Source: Desulforamulus ferrireducens (lineage in GTDB: Bacteria > Bacillota > Desulfotomaculia > Desulfotomaculales > Desulfotomaculaceae). From it: DNA of 64,000 nt. Numbering within the stretch: position 1 is the stretch's first letter; every line of letters starts with the position of its first letter. Below, piece by piece: positions 18,979-30,246 of the stretch. The notes beneath the pieces were generated by a model, which searched no databases, had not been told where the DNA came from, and was given only the letters and a program-made list of their open reading frames with translations. The stretch is taken from assembly GCF_002005145.1 (NCBI RefSeq), contig NZ_CP019698.1, forward strand, positions 3,162,001 to 3,226,000, given 5' to 3'. The translations under genes were made by a program, and so were the position numbers.

Positions 18979-19695
18979 TTATTTCCAGTAAATATTGGGG
19001 TCTACCGGCTCACCGTTTTTGGTGATTTTAAAATAGAGATGGTTTTCCAGGATACCGTTAACCCGACTGTATTCGCCCAGGGTACCCAGGATGGTGTTTT
19101 GGGCCAGCTTATCGCCCGCTTTCACTCTAACTTGCTCCAGTCCACTATAGGAGGATTCCCAACCGTTGCCGTGATTAATGCTGACGGTTTGGGTATTGTT
19201 TTCTCCGGTGGAGATGAGTGTAACTGTGCCTGGCAGTGCCAGTCTAACTTCGCTGCCTGGCTTGGCAGCCAGAGCTACACCGGTGTTATAGCGGTAGTCC
19301 TCAAATACCTCGGAGAAGGTCATCCCCACAGAGGTTAGAACATGTCCCATCACAGGTTTGACCATTTGCTCCGGGTTAACAGTTGCCGGGGCGGTTGTTT
19401 CCTGGGTTGCTGTGGTTGCCTGGCTGGCAGATGGTTTTTCTGCCGGTGCTGCCGGTTCTTTTTCAGTCACTTGATTGGTTTGATGATTAGTAATAGCGGC
19501 TTGATTAATTTGGCTGTTGTTCCAGGTGTAAACGCTGAGGGCTGAAACCAGGGCAACGGCCAGTACTGCCAGGATTACTGCCGAGGCGTTAAGTTTATTG
19601 CCCCGGTACAGCCACTTCCTGAGCCAATCACGATATTTTTTGAGCATATCTTGGTTGCGCAGTTGGTTACGTAGCGAGTTTTCAAAGGGCCACAT
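18979..19695 (-). CDS. spoIIQ: SpoIIQ-like membrane protein with degenerate M23 (LytM) domain
   Basis: The product is 238 residues from the ATG at 19695, preceded by GGGAGGTTATGTATT; the longer frame lacks a ribosome-binding site. One membrane segment (about residues 35-57) is followed by an Ala/Thr/Glu/Pro-rich linker and a LytM fold. SpoIIQ spans the inner forespore membrane and binds SpoIIIAH during engulfment. The zinc-binding residues of active M23 enzymes are not intact: the HxxxD motif is replaced by YNTGVAL and HxH by HLY, so it is probably not a peptidase. The position between spoIID and spoIIID-mbl matches Bacillus. A sigma-F-like promoter lies in the gap upstream. Confidence 0.85.
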   Translation of the reverse strand: MWPFENSLRNQLRNQDMLKKYRDWLRKWLYRGNKLNASAVILAVLAVALVSALSVYTWNNSQINQAAITNHQTNQVTEKEPAAPAEKPSASQATTATQETTAPATVNPEQMVKPVMGHVLTSVGMTFSEVFEDYRYNTGVALAAKPGSEVRLALPGTVTLISTGENNTQTVSINHGNGWESSYSGLEQVRVKAGDKLAQNTILGTLGEYSRVNGILENHLYFKITKNGEPVDPNIYWK

Positions 19696-19734
19696 AATAC
19701 ATAACCTCCCTTTTGGGTGTAGTTCTTTAGTTAG

Positions 19735-19763
19735 AGTATGGCCCAAAAGGGGGGAATTTATAC
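19735..19763 (-). promoter_or_regulatory. Sigma-F-like promoter of spoIIQ
   Basis: On the minus strand GTATA (19763-19759), a 15-base spacer and GGCCATACT (19743-19735) resemble the forespore sigma-F pattern (GYWTA, about 16 bases, GGnnAnAnT). It lies in the short gap between the spoIID stop and the spoIIQ start, where the Bacillus gene has its sigma-F promoter. The spacer is at the short end. Confidence 0.5.
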
Positions 19764-19778
19764 ATTTAGACCCCATAG

Positions 19779-20741
19779 TTACTTCATCATAGTAATCTCC
19801 ACTCCGGTGTAGTAATGCTTCAAGATGTCTTCGTAGCTTTTGCCTTGCTCAGCCAGGCCTTTGGCGCCGTATTGGCAGAGGCCTACCCCGTGACCGTGGC
19901 CTTTGGTGGTGAAGGTGATCTTGTCGCCGTTAATGGACCAGGTGATACGGGTGGAGCGGAGGTTAAGGATTTCTCTGAGTATGGTGGTGGAGTAGGTTTT
20001 GTTGCCAAGTTTGATTTCCTTCGGACGACCTGTTTTGGTTTCTTTGGTAATGACCAGGAGTTTATTATTAGCTGTTGATACCGGGACAGCGGAAAGGTTG
20101 GTCTTTAATTTTTGGTCCAGCTCGGCCAGGGTATAGGTTGCTTGTCTAACCGGATTGGGGTCAGCACAGTAGGGACAGGGTACACCCTTTAGGTAAGGGG
20201 CGGAGGTTACCCAAACTTCCTCGGCGTTTTCGGTGCCGCCACCGCAAGAAGCATGGAAGGCAGGAAAAATTATTTGGGCTTTGTAGGTTAATACTTGTCC
20301 CTGGGTGCTTTCTACGGCCCATTTGATTTTGTAGTAGTATTCCAGGGATTTTACTTTACCCCAGCGTTTTTCCATTTCAGCGCGGGAAATCCAGGCCTGG
20401 CCCTCCTTAGGATCGCTGGAAACATCTGCGCCTGGGTACCTGGTGTTTTTGACGCCGCCGGGTGACATACGCTGCATGATGTAAGTGCGGGCAGCCACAG
20501 CCTGGGCCTTTAAAGCTTCCATGGGGAAGGAGGCTGGCATTTCAGCGGCTACTACGCCCACCAGGTAGTCATCCAGGGATAATTGCTCTATTTTCTGGGT
20601 AAAGTGATTGTACATATTTACAGTGGTACCGGGGGATTGGATTTGGGGTGGTTTAAGTAGATTGTGAATTTCTTGGATCAGTGTTGGGAAGGTTGCCAGG
20701 ATTAAGAAAAGGCCGAAGAGGCCGAGGAGGAATTTGCGCAA
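19779..20741 (-). CDS. spoIID: Stage II sporulation protein D (SpoIID)
   Basis: This 320-residue membrane-anchored lytic transglycosylase degrades septal peptidoglycan during engulfment. An N-terminal membrane segment (residues 3-23) precedes the SpoIID core, with the conserved LDDYLVGVVAAEMPASFPMEALKAQAVAARTY region holding the catalytic glutamate (AAEMP). ASCGGGTE and the C-terminal GHGHGVGLCQYGA zinc-linked motif are also present. The start is TTG at 20741 behind AGGAGGTTCCCCC. In the mother cell the gene should be sigma-E dependent; no clear promoter could be picked because repeats occupy the upstream region. Confidence 0.92.
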   Translation of the reverse strand: MRKFLLGLFGLFLILATFPTLIQEIHNLLKPPQIQSPGTTVNMYNHFTQKIEQLSLDDYLVGVVAAEMPASFPMEALKAQAVAARTYIMQRMSPGGVKNTRYPGADVSSDPKEGQAWISRAEMEKRWGKVKSLEYYYKIKWAVESTQGQVLTYKAQIIFPAFHASCGGGTENAEEVWVTSAPYLKGVPCPYCADPNPVRQATYTLAELDQKLKTNLSAVPVSTANNKLLVITKETKTGRPKEIKLGNKTYSTTILREILNLRSTRITWSINGDKITFTTKGHGHGVGLCQYGAKGLAEQGKSYEDILKHYYTGVEITMMK

Positions 20742-20774
20742 AGGGGGAACCTCCTTTTGGGGTTGTCAGATTTT

Positions 20775-21174
20775 GGCCATTGGCTTTTGGCCGTTAGCTA
20801 TTGGCCGTCGGCCTTCAGCCATCGGCCATCGGCTTGGTTGGATTAAATCTGCTAGTTATAGACAATCCCCTGGAGAGGTAATTATAAGAGCCCCTCAATG
20901 AATGTTGGCGCTCAGCAACTGGGAGTTACTTTTGATCCCAACTCCCTCCGGCGGCTACGCCGCCACCTCCCTCGGAGAGGGAGGTTCAGGTTGTCTAATT
21001 AGCAGCTTTTTATCAATTTAAGTACCTATCAGCGCCCCCTCTGAGAGGGGGCTGGCGCGAAGCGACTGGGGGAGTTGATTTTGGGTCGAACTCCCTCCGT
21101 CGGCTGCGCCGACACCTCCCTCGGAGAGGGAGGTCAAAAAGGCCGACGGCTGATGGCCGATTGCCGATGGCCAA
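20775..21174. repeat. Composite repeat block: heptamer arrays around two hairpin-element copies
   Basis: The gap between murA and spoIID (20742-21322) has no gene. At 20775-20834 there are about eight 7-bp units close to CATCGGC. At 21141-21174 there are five units of the complement GCCGATG, so the two arrays are inverted. Between them lie two tandem copies of a roughly 105-bp hairpin element (20889-20990 and 21029-21134). The second copy begins GCCCCCTCTGAGAGGGGG and ends CCTCCCTCGGAGAGGGAGG. The same arrangement recurs at 39.4-39.8 kb. Confidence 0.85.
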
Positions 21175-21225
21175 TACGCATCATCACCATATTGTGCAGC
21201 AGCAGTTGTCTTGGTTTATATATAT

Positions 21226-21253
21226 GAAAAGGGTTGGCAATATATGCCAACCC
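21226..21253 (-). terminator. Terminator after murA
   Basis: On the minus strand GGGTTGGCA/TGCCAACCC forms a 9-bp perfect stem with loop TATAT, then CTTTTC. It lies 70 bases after the murA stop codon. Confidence 0.75.
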
Positions 21254-21322
21254 CCTGTTATAAGTTAATAATTTTTGTTAGCGCGACGGCAGAGTTTTCG
21301 TTCTATACATTTGACAAGTAAT

Positions 21323-22588
21323 TTATACCAGTACGCATTCCTCTACTCTTTTAATATTGGCTCCTATGCCTTGGAGCTTTTCTATTAGATGCTCGTAGCC
21401 ACGGTCAATGTGATAGATGTTGCTGACTTCGGTTTCACCTTCGGCGGCCAGGGCGGCCAGAATGAGGGCGGCACCGGCACGGAGGTCGGTGGCTTTCACT
21501 TCGGCTCCGGTGAGGGATTTCACCCCTTGCACAATGGCGGTGCGGCCTTCAATTTTAATGCGGGCGCCCATGCGTTTGAGTTCATTAACGTGCATAAAGC
21601 GGTTTTCAAAGACTGTTTCGGTAATGATACTGGTACCTTCCGCCACGGACATAAGAGCCATCATTTGGGCTTGCATATCCGTGGGAAAGCCAGGGTAGGG
21701 CAGGGTTTTAATGTCTACACCTCTAACCCGCCGGTTACAGCTTACTCTGAGACCGTAGTCAGTTTCCGTTAGGCAAACGCCGGCTTCCATTAGCTTGGCT
21801 ACCACCGGTTTAAGGTGATCAATAATGATGTTTTCCACCAGGACGTCGCCCCTGGTGATGGCGGCAGCCACCAGGTAAGTGCCTGCTTCTATTCTGTCGG
21901 GAATAACCGCATGGACAGCACCGGTTAGTTGCGGCACACCGTCTATTCTTATTACTTTGGTACCGGCACCTTTGATTCTAGCCCCCATGGAGTTTAGAAA
22001 GTTGGCCAGATCTACAATCTCCGGTTCTTCAGCAGCGTTTTCCAAAATGGTTTGGCCCCGGGCCAGGACGGCTGCCATCATAATATTTTCAGTGGCACCC
22101 ACGCTGGGAAAATCTAAATAGATTTTGGCCCCTGTGAGTTCTGCTGCCGTTGCTTCTATATAACCGGCTCCATAACGAATCTCTGCTCCCAGAGCGGCAA
22201 AACCCTTCAGGTGCAGGTCGATGGGGCGGGTGCCAATGGCACAGCCACCCGGTAAGGAGATACGTGCTTGGCCGGCTCTGGCCAGCAGTGGTCCCATAAC
22301 CAGGAAGGAAGCTCGCATTTTGCGGACATACTCATAGGGAGCTTCGGTACTGGCAAGATAGGGTACCGCTATGGTCAGTTCGTTTCCTTCCTTATATATG
22401 TGGGCTCCTAATTCTTGTAGGACAGAACAAATAACACCGACGTCGGCCAGGTTGGGGACATCGAGGAGTTTGGTTTCGGTGGTTGTCAGTAGTGAGGCGG
22501 CTAGGATTGGTAAAACAGCGTTTTTGGCACCGCTGACGCGGATAGTGCCGTTAAGTGGATTGCCGCCGGTGATGATGATTTTTTCCAT
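21323..22588 (-). CDS. murA: UDP-N-acetylglucosamine 1-carboxyvinyltransferase
   Basis: This 421-residue cytoplasmic enzyme transfers enolpyruvate from phosphoenolpyruvate to UDP-GlcNAc, the first committed step of peptidoglycan synthesis. The N-terminus [17 protein letters not shown] holds the conserved Lys-Asn pair. The active-site cysteine lies in [15 protein letters not shown] near residue 117, so the enzyme should be fosfomycin-sensitive as far as that residue decides. The C-terminal FPTDMQAQ and [10 protein letters not shown] motifs are intact. It lies between atpC and spoIID, as murAA does in Bacillus. Confidence 0.95.
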   Translation of the reverse strand: MEKIIITGGNPLNGTIRVSGAKNAVLPILAASLLTTTETKLLDVPNLADVGVICSVLQELGAHIYKEGNELTIAVPYLASTEAPYEYVRKMRASFLVMGPLLARAGQARISLPGGCAIGTRPIDLHLKGFAALGAEIRYGAGYIEATAAELTGAKIYLDFPSVGATENIMMAAVLARGQTILENAAEEPEIVDLANFLNSMGARIKGAGTKVIRIDGVPQLTGAVHAVIPDRIEAGTYLVAAAITRGDVLVENIIIDHLKPVVAKLMEAGVCLTETDYGLRVSCNRRVRGVDIKTLPYPGFPTDMQAQMMALMSVAEGTSIITETVFENRFMHVNELKRMGARIKIEGRTAIVQGVKSLTGAEVKATDLRAGAALILAALAAEGETEVSNIYHIDRGYEHLIEKLQGIGANIKRVEECVLV

Positions 22589-22633
22589 AGATGCTCCTAA
22601 TCTGGGCTAATACTATTTCTTTTGGTCTTCTTT

Positions 22634-22683
22634 ACTCCCTCCGGCGGCTGTGCCGCCACCTCCTTCGGAAGGGAGGTTTTAGG
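22634..22683. repeat. Partial copy of the CTCCCTCCGGCGGC hairpin repeat
   Basis: Stem GGCGGCTGTGCCGCC is followed by an ACCTCCTTCGGAAGGGAGGT hairpin, the right half of the roughly 105-bp element. Just before it, 22600-22632 carries CTGGGCTAATACTATTTCTT, a fragment of the GGGTCTTG repeat family. The rest of the 200-base gap holds the atp terminator. Confidence 0.65.
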
Positions 22684-22734
22684 GCTGATAGTTAATATGA
22701 ATTTACTAATCATTAGTATTGCCAAAAAGTTGTC

Positions 22735-22780
22735 CGAAAAATACAAAAGTCCAGGATAGGCTGTTTCCTATCCTGGACTT
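22735..22780 (-). terminator. Terminator of the ATP synthase operon
   Basis: On the minus strand a 14-bp perfect stem (AAGTCCAGGATAGG and its complement, loop AAACAG) is followed by TTTTGTATTTTT. It begins about 10 bases after the atpC stop codon. This is one of the strongest intrinsic terminators in the window. Confidence 0.9.
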
Positions 22781-22788
22781 GAGAAGGC

Positions 22789-23187
22789 TTATTCAACTGC
22801 TTTAATGCGGTTGAGAGCTTTGCGCAAGGCTACTTCAGCCCGCACAATGTCGATTTCAGGGGATTTGCTGGCCAGGCGCTGTTCAGCGCGCTGTTTAGCA
22901 GCTTTGGCCCGTTCGACATCAATTTGATCGGCACGTTCGGCGGTATCAGCCAGAACAACAACTCGGCTGTTCTTAACTTCCATGAACCCACCGCTGACGG
23001 CCACTTTAAAGAATTTGCCACCCTGTTGTACTCTCATGGTACCAATCTTGAGTGCAGTTACAAGGGGAGCGTGCTCAGGTAAGATACCGAGTTCACCGTC
23101 TGCACCGGGTGCTACGATAAAGTCGATTTCTTCGCTGAAGACAACTTTTTCAGGAGTGACAATATCAAGGCGTTGGGTTTTTGCCAT
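22789..23187 (-). CDS. atpC: ATP synthase F1 epsilon subunit
   Basis: The 132-residue epsilon subunit belongs to the central stalk and can inhibit ATP hydrolysis. The N-terminal beta-sandwich (LDIVTPEKVVFSEEIDFIVAPGADGELGILPEHAPLV) and the C-terminal helical hairpin (residues about 88-132) are both present. It starts two bases after the atpD stop, so translation is probably coupled. It is the last gene of the operon. Confidence 0.95.
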   Translation of the reverse strand: MAKTQRLDIVTPEKVVFSEEIDFIVAPGADGELGILPEHAPLVTALKIGTMRVQQGGKFFKVAVSGGFMEVKNSRVVVLADTAERADQIDVERAKAAKQRAEQRLASKSPEIDIVRAEVALRKALNRIKAVE

Positions 23188-23189
23188 AA

Positions 23190-24638
<1,449 letters not shown>

Positions 24639-24652
24639 TTACTACCTTTAGT

Positions 24653-25504
24653 TTACTCCAGTGCTGCAGCACCGCCAACAATTTCGGAAATCTCCTTGGT
24701 GATGGCAGCCTGACGAGCTCGGTTCAAGGACAGGGTTAACCTGTGAATCATATCCTTAGCGTTCTTAGTAGCGGAATCCATGGCAGTCATCCTGGCACCT
24801 TGCTCGCCGGCTTTTGCTTCCAGCATAGCACGGAAAACCGTTGACTCCACATAGGTAGGTAATAATTGTGATAGTACAGCCTCCGCTGAAGGCTCATAAA
24901 TGTATTCAACCTTTGGTCCCTTGGTTTCCTCGGCAGGAGTTTCCACTGGCAGTAGCTTTACTGACACGGGACGCTGGGTGAGTACGTTAACGAATTCACT
25001 AAATATCAGATACACCTCGTCAAATTCCCCTGCCACGTATTTGTCCATGACAAAACGGGCAATCTCTTTGGCTTGGTGGAACTGGATGGTTTCACCTAAG
25101 GCAACATAAGAAGCGGCTATCTCATAATTGCGTCTTCTAAAGAAATCTCTGGATTTACGTCCAACCGCCACTACTGCAGAGTTATTACGGTCTTTTATCT
25201 CCGTAACACTGCGACGCAACACGTTGGCGTTAAAACCCCCACAAAGACCACGGTCAGCAGTAATTACCACATAGGCAGTCTTTTTAACTTCCCGCACTTC
25301 CAGCAGCGGATGCGAAGCGCCACCACTGGCGGCAGCCACACGGCTAAGCACCTCTTTGATCTTAAGAGCAAAGGGGCGGGCGGAGGTAACAGCTTCCTGA
25401 GCACGACGCAGCTTGGCAGCAGCAACCATTTTCATCGCTTTGGTGATTTGTTGGGTATTTTTAACACTCTTAATCCGGCGCCTAATATCTTGCGCACTGG
25501 CCAT
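24653..25504 (-). CDS. atpG: ATP synthase F1 gamma subunit
   Basis: This 283-residue rotary shaft subunit has the N-terminal helix [20 protein letters not shown] and the C-terminal helix [20 protein letters not shown] that form the coiled coil inside the alpha-beta hexamer. The Rossmann-like middle ([17 protein letters not shown]) is present. AAAAGGTGGTGATTTAG precedes the ATG. The 65-base gap to atpA holds short direct repeats of TTCGAGGTTC, with no obvious function. Confidence 0.95.
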   Translation of the reverse strand: MASAQDIRRRIKSVKNTQQITKAMKMVAAAKLRRAQEAVTSARPFALKIKEVLSRVAAASGGASHPLLEVREVKKTAYVVITADRGLCGGFNANVLRRSVTEIKDRNNSAVVAVGRKSRDFFRRRNYEIAASYVALGETIQFHQAKEIARFVMDKYVAGEFDEVYLIFSEFVNVLTQRPVSVKLLPVETPAEETKGPKVEYIYEPSAEAVLSQLLPTYVESTVFRAMLEAKAGEQGARMTAMDSATKNAKDMIHRLTLSLNRARQAAITKEISEIVGGAAALE

Positions 25505-25569
25505 CTACTAAATCACCACCTTTTCGAGGTTCGAGGTTCAAGGTGCGAACACACGAACAACGGTATTAC

Positions 25570-27093
<1,524 letters not shown>

Positions 27094-27096
27094 CTA

Positions 27097-27642
27097 TTAA
27101 CTGGTTTGGGACATAAGGTGTGATTTCAAGGTAGCCAAGCGGGTTTTGATGCTGCCATCAATAACCTTACTACCTATTTTTACAACAACGCCGCCGATGA
27201 GTGAGGCATCTACCGCGAAGGTAGGCTCTACATCTTTACCGGCTAAGCGAGAAGCTACTTTTACTAGCTCTTGTTTTTGCTCATCGCTGACTTCAACAGC
27301 GGTGATTACTTCGGCTGCCACTCTACCACGGGCTTCGTTGGCCAGTGCGGTAAACTCAGCAGAAATACCGGATATATAGTTTTCTCTGCGTTTATCCACA
27401 ACTAAGCTAAGAAACTTCATGGTATCGGCAGAAACCTTATCGGCGAAGAGACTCTTTAGCAGATTTTTCTTGTCGCCGGCTAATACTTGTGGGTGATATA
27501 ATACCCTTTGAAGCTCCCTGGTCCCTTCAATTACTTCGGCCACACCCTTTAATTCCTGTTCGATCGTTTCCAGGGTGTTATTAGCCTGGGCAATTTCATA
27601 CAGGGCCTGGGCGTAACGTCTGGCCACAGCCCCTCTTAACAT
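27097..27642 (-). CDS. atpH: ATP synthase F1 delta subunit
   Basis: This 181-residue peripheral-stalk subunit (OSCP) caps F1 and holds the b dimer. The N-terminal helical bundle begins RGAVARRYAQALYEIA, and the C-terminal motif DASLIGGVVVKIGSKVIDGSI is typical. Its start overlaps the atpF stop by 7 bases, so translation is likely coupled. Confidence 0.93.
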   Translation of the reverse strand: MLRGAVARRYAQALYEIAQANNTLETIEQELKGVAEVIEGTRELQRVLYHPQVLAGDKKNLLKSLFADKVSADTMKFLSLVVDKRRENYISGISAEFTALANEARGRVAAEVITAVEVSDEQKQELVKVASRLAGKDVEPTFAVDASLIGGVVVKIGSKVIDGSIKTRLATLKSHLMSQTS

Positions 27643-28130
27643 GGCAGATCGCCTGCCTCTTTAACAAATTTGTTAACCAGATCCTTCTGGATGTCATCGT
27701 TGAGTTTCTGGTCTATAATCTTGCTAGCCACCAAAATGGAGAGAGTAGCAACCTGATCTCTGAGTTCGGCCACTGCCTTTTCTTTTTCACGCTGGATATC
27801 AGCCAGAGCGCCTTCTCTAACCCGTGTAGCTTCTGCCTTAGCAGCTTCGATAATCTGCTGGGCTTGATCTTCGGCATTTTTGGTAGCACGGGCTATAATT
27901 TCAGCGGCCTCTTGACGAGCACGCTGCAGATCGGCTTGCAAGGAGGCACGCAGGGCCTCGGCTTGCCTTTTATCTTCCTCGGCGGCAGCAATGCTGCTTT
28001 CGATCAGTTGTTTACGTTTTTCCAGCATGTTCATAAAAGGCTTGTAGGCCACCGCCCGGAGCAGGATTAATAAGACCAGGAAGTTGAACATCTGGGCTAA
28101 TATCGTACCATTAAAACCTAAGCTCTCCAC
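27636..28130 (-). CDS. atpF: ATP synthase F0 b subunit
   Basis: The 164-residue product starts at the GTG at 28130, preceded by AAGGAGGGGAATTT. A longer frame from a TTG at 28160 would contain that ribosome-binding site, so I reject it. One N-terminal membrane segment (GTILAQMFNFLVLLILLRAV) is followed by a long charged, Ala-rich helix that forms the peripheral stalk with delta. Only a single b gene is present, so a homodimer is expected. Confidence 0.93.
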   Translation of the reverse strand: MESLGFNGTILAQMFNFLVLLILLRAVAYKPFMNMLEKRKQLIESSIAAAEEDKRQAEALRASLQADLQRARQEAAEIIARATKNAEDQAQQIIEAAKAEATRVREGALADIQREKEKAVAELRDQVATLSILVASKIIDQKLNDDIQKDLVNKFVKEAGDLPC

Positions 28131-28167
28131 AAATTCCCCTCCTTCCGTCTGGGCGGACAATAGGGAA

Positions 28168-28210
28168 GGCGATTGCGGGCTTGGAATAAGCGTTAAACCC
28201 GCTAATCGCC
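28168..28210 (-). other. Stem-loop between atpE and atpF
   Basis: On the minus strand GGCGATTAGCGGG pairs with CCCGCAATCGCC, leaving one bulged base and a loop of about 18. There is no T-run, so it is not a typical terminator. It lies just downstream of atpE, whose product is needed in about tenfold excess. It may protect or process the atpE mRNA; that role is inference. Confidence 0.6.
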
Positions 28211-28240
28211 CCCGTCCAAAGAAAAACTAGATACTCCGAA

Positions 28241-28474
28241 TTAACCAAGTTTACCAAACAACATGAAGGCGAGTACAACGGCGATAATGGGGATAGATTC
28301 GATTAGACCTACAGAGATAAACATGGTGGTTTGGATAGTACCTTTAGCTTCGGGTTGACGAGCGATGGACTCAATGGCTTTACCAGTACAAATACCATCA
28401 CCAACAGCAGCACCCAGAGCACCTAAACCTACAGCTAAGCCAGTTGCAATAGCAGCAGCAGCTCCTACTTCCAT
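28241..28474 (-). CDS. atpE: ATP synthase F0 c subunit (rotor ring)
   Basis: This 77-residue hairpin has two membrane helices and a polar RQPEAKG loop (39-45). The ion-binding carboxylate is Glu59 in GLIESIPII. The N-terminal helix has the glycine-rich packing motif. Compared with sodium-type rings such as Ilyobacter, the Gln32 position is Asp26, the Tyr70 position is Ile64 and Thr67 is Ile61, while Ser after the glutamate is kept (Ser60). On balance a proton-driven ring is more likely, but the second acidic residue in the binding region is unusual. AAGGAGGGGAAATGA precedes the ATG. Confidence 0.95.
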   Translation of the reverse strand: MEVGAAAAIATGLAVGLGALGAAVGDGICTGKAIESIARQPEAKGTIQTTMFISVGLIESIPIIAVVLAFMLFGKLG

Positions 28475-28512
28475 TCATTTCCCCTCCTTTCATGTGATGT
28501 TAATAAATAAAC

Positions 28513-29307
28513 CTAGTGGTGGTCAGCTTCGTGGTGTGCAGCAAACTGCGCTACATATGCGATTGTCAGCATAGAGAAGACGAAAGCCTGAACAAAACCA
28601 ACGAACACTGAGAAAGCTAACCAAATTACGGACGGAATAAATCCACCAAAGACATAAGCATTAATGTTGATTAGGCCTAGTAGTACAGCGATTAGAACTT
28701 CACCGGCGAAGATGTTCCCGTAAAGACGGAAGGCCAGTGTAACCGGTCTGGCGATTTCTTCGATTAGGTGAATCACCACGAAGACTTTAAAGGGTTGGAA
28801 ATAGTGACCAATATGGCCGCCCAATCCGTTTGCTTTCAGACCGTGGTAGTGAATTAATAGTACAACAATTAGAGCCAAACCAAAGGTCGTGTTTTTATCC
28901 GCCGTAGGGGAACTTAAGCTGGGTATCAGGCCCAACAGGTTGGAAAAGGCGATGTAGATAAAGAAAGTTACGATAATGGGCATCATAGCAGCGCCTAGTT
29001 TGCTACCTAAGTTGGAAAATACCTGCCCTCCTAGAAACTCCCAAAGCAACTCAAAGGTCGCTTGTAATTTCCCTGGTCTTCTGAGATCCATGTTTCTGGT
29101 GCAGGCCCAGGCGAATAATAATACCAGCGCCATGACAATCCAGGTCATAATCAAGGTTCTGGGACTAAGGCTAAGGCCCATAAAGTTCCAGTACTTATCG
29201 TAATCAGTGAACAGTGGAATATTCCAGATGTTCAGGTCCATTTCCACCGCGTGCAGCATATCATGGTGTTCTTCTGCCGCATGCGCGACTCCCGCCGCAG
29301 CACTCAT
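28513..29307 (-). CDS. atpB: ATP synthase F0 a subunit
   Basis: This 264-residue membrane subunit forms the ion half-channels next to the c ring. The essential arginine is in the penultimate-helix region, within IARPVTLAFRLYGNIFAGEVL near residue 180. There are five to six hydrophobic segments. The histidine-rich N- and C-terminal ends (AEEHHDMLHAVE and HHEADHH) are noticeable. Its ATG overlaps the atpI stop codon by four bases (ATGA). Confidence 0.95.
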   Translation of the reverse strand: MSAAAGVAHAAEEHHDMLHAVEMDLNIWNIPLFTDYDKYWNFMGLSLSPRTLIMTWIVMALVLLFAWACTRNMDLRRPGKLQATFELLWEFLGGQVFSNLGSKLGAAMMPIIVTFFIYIAFSNLLGLIPSLSSPTADKNTTFGLALIVVLLIHYHGLKANGLGGHIGHYFQPFKVFVVIHLIEEIARPVTLAFRLYGNIFAGEVLIAVLLGLININAYVFGGFIPSVIWLAFSVFVGFVQAFVFSMLTIAYVAQFAAHHEADHH

Positions 29308-29765
29308 GCGTTTTCACCCCCTTCACGTTGGAATTGATTAACCTTATTATTATTGAGAGCATTTTGTTTTAAATGGCTCTCTTTAATCAACGTGATAATA
29401 AAGTCTGATACAGACATCACCGGGGCAACAAACAAGCCTACCGCTGTGGCATTCACGCTGACACTGGGTATTCTGATCGACAACCACAGGGTGGCCATAA
29501 TAATGATCAGGCGGATAAACAAGCCCCTGCGCATATATGAAATTGCTTTGCCTACATCCTTCATGGTGGAGGCTTTTTTAATTCTTTTACTTAACAGAAT
29601 AGCATTCTGTAAACTTATAAGGGAACCTATAAAAAGCCCCTGATATACACCATTTTGCAAATCCAAAATTAAAGCCAAAGCCATGAAAGCAACAATGATG
29701 GCCGTGGACTTGACAGTTCTTTTTAGTTGGACCTCTAAGTTCGGTATGATTTGAGCGCCCAGCAT
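29304..29765 (-). CDS. atpI: ATP synthase subunit I (AtpI), c-ring assembly factor
   Basis: The 153-residue protein has four hydrophobic helices and starts MLGAQIIPNLEVQLKRTVKST. The ATG at 29765 has AGGGAG eight bases upstream; the longer frame to 29933 overlaps atpZ in another frame and is rejected. AtpI helps assemble the c ring in several bacteria and lies first or second in atp operons. It starts four bases after the atpZ stop. Confidence 0.85.
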   Translation of the reverse strand: MLGAQIIPNLEVQLKRTVKSTAIIVAFMALALILDLQNGVYQGLFIGSLISLQNAILLSKRIKKASTMKDVGKAISYMRRGLFIRLIIIMATLWLSIRIPSVSVNATAVGLFVAPVMSVSDFIITLIKESHLKQNALNNNKVNQFQREGGENA

Positions 29766-29769
29766 CCAC

Positions 29770-30000
29770 TCACTCCCTGTCCTTTTGGCGGAAGGTTTCC
29801 AAGGTATGGATGACCCCCCACATACCCGCAGCCATACCAAGCAACAGACCTGCCAGCATAAGCCAGGGGTCTGTATGAAACTTGCTGTCCAACCATTGCC
29901 CGACTTGGAAACCGACAACGGTGGCAATGGCAATTTCTACACCTATAGTTGATGCGAGCGCAAAGGCTCTTAATGGGGATCCTTTAGAATTTTTAGTCAT
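29770..30000 (-). CDS. atpZ: AtpZ/AtpI-family small membrane protein
   Basis: This 76-residue protein has two membrane helices (about 13-33 and 43-63) with the family pattern GxxxGxWLDxxFxTxPWxxLxGLLLG. AtpZ precedes AtpI in many Bacillota operons and is implicated in c-ring assembly or Mg2+/Ca2+ handling. It is the first gene of the operon. A GAAGG site precedes the ATG. Confidence 0.85.
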   Translation of the reverse strand: MTKNSKGSPLRAFALASTIGVEIAIATVVGFQVGQWLDSKFHTDPWLMLAGLLLGMAAGMWGVIHTLETFRQKDRE

Positions 30001-30246
30001 GAGCGTCGGCCTTCTTTACAATAGGGTTGTCCTTTGGGATAAACTTTGGCTTATTCCATTATTCACAATTGTCGTCACCAAGACATGGTGAATTTTTGTC
30101 AGCCAGACGTCATTTCCTTTTGCTTTGCCTTATTATCTTCTACAAGATTTTCATAATTCCTCCAGTGAAACTATGAAATTAGCAAACTTTTTGAATAATT
30201 TTTTATCTCTGGCTGGTCACATTTTCCAATGATGACATATTTTATG
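30001..30246 (-). promoter_or_regulatory. Leader region of the ATP synthase operon
   Basis: This 246-base gap between wecB and atpZ has no gene. It probably holds the atp promoter, but no box pair stands out; TTGGTG and AATAATGG near 30060-30095 are weak. A GGAGGAATT site in front of ATG AAA ATC TTG TAG (30154-30140) could encode a four-residue peptide. I see no terminator after wecB, so read-through from wecB into atp is possible. Confidence 0.3.

Noticed and set aside
29304-29933. Longer 209-residue AtpI
   Set aside because: The extra 56 residues overlap atpZ in a different frame; the start at 29765 has a ribosome-binding site.
30140-30154. Four-residue leader peptide MKIL before the atp operon
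   Set aside because: The ribosome-binding site is good, but such a short frame arises easily by chance and no attenuator follows.
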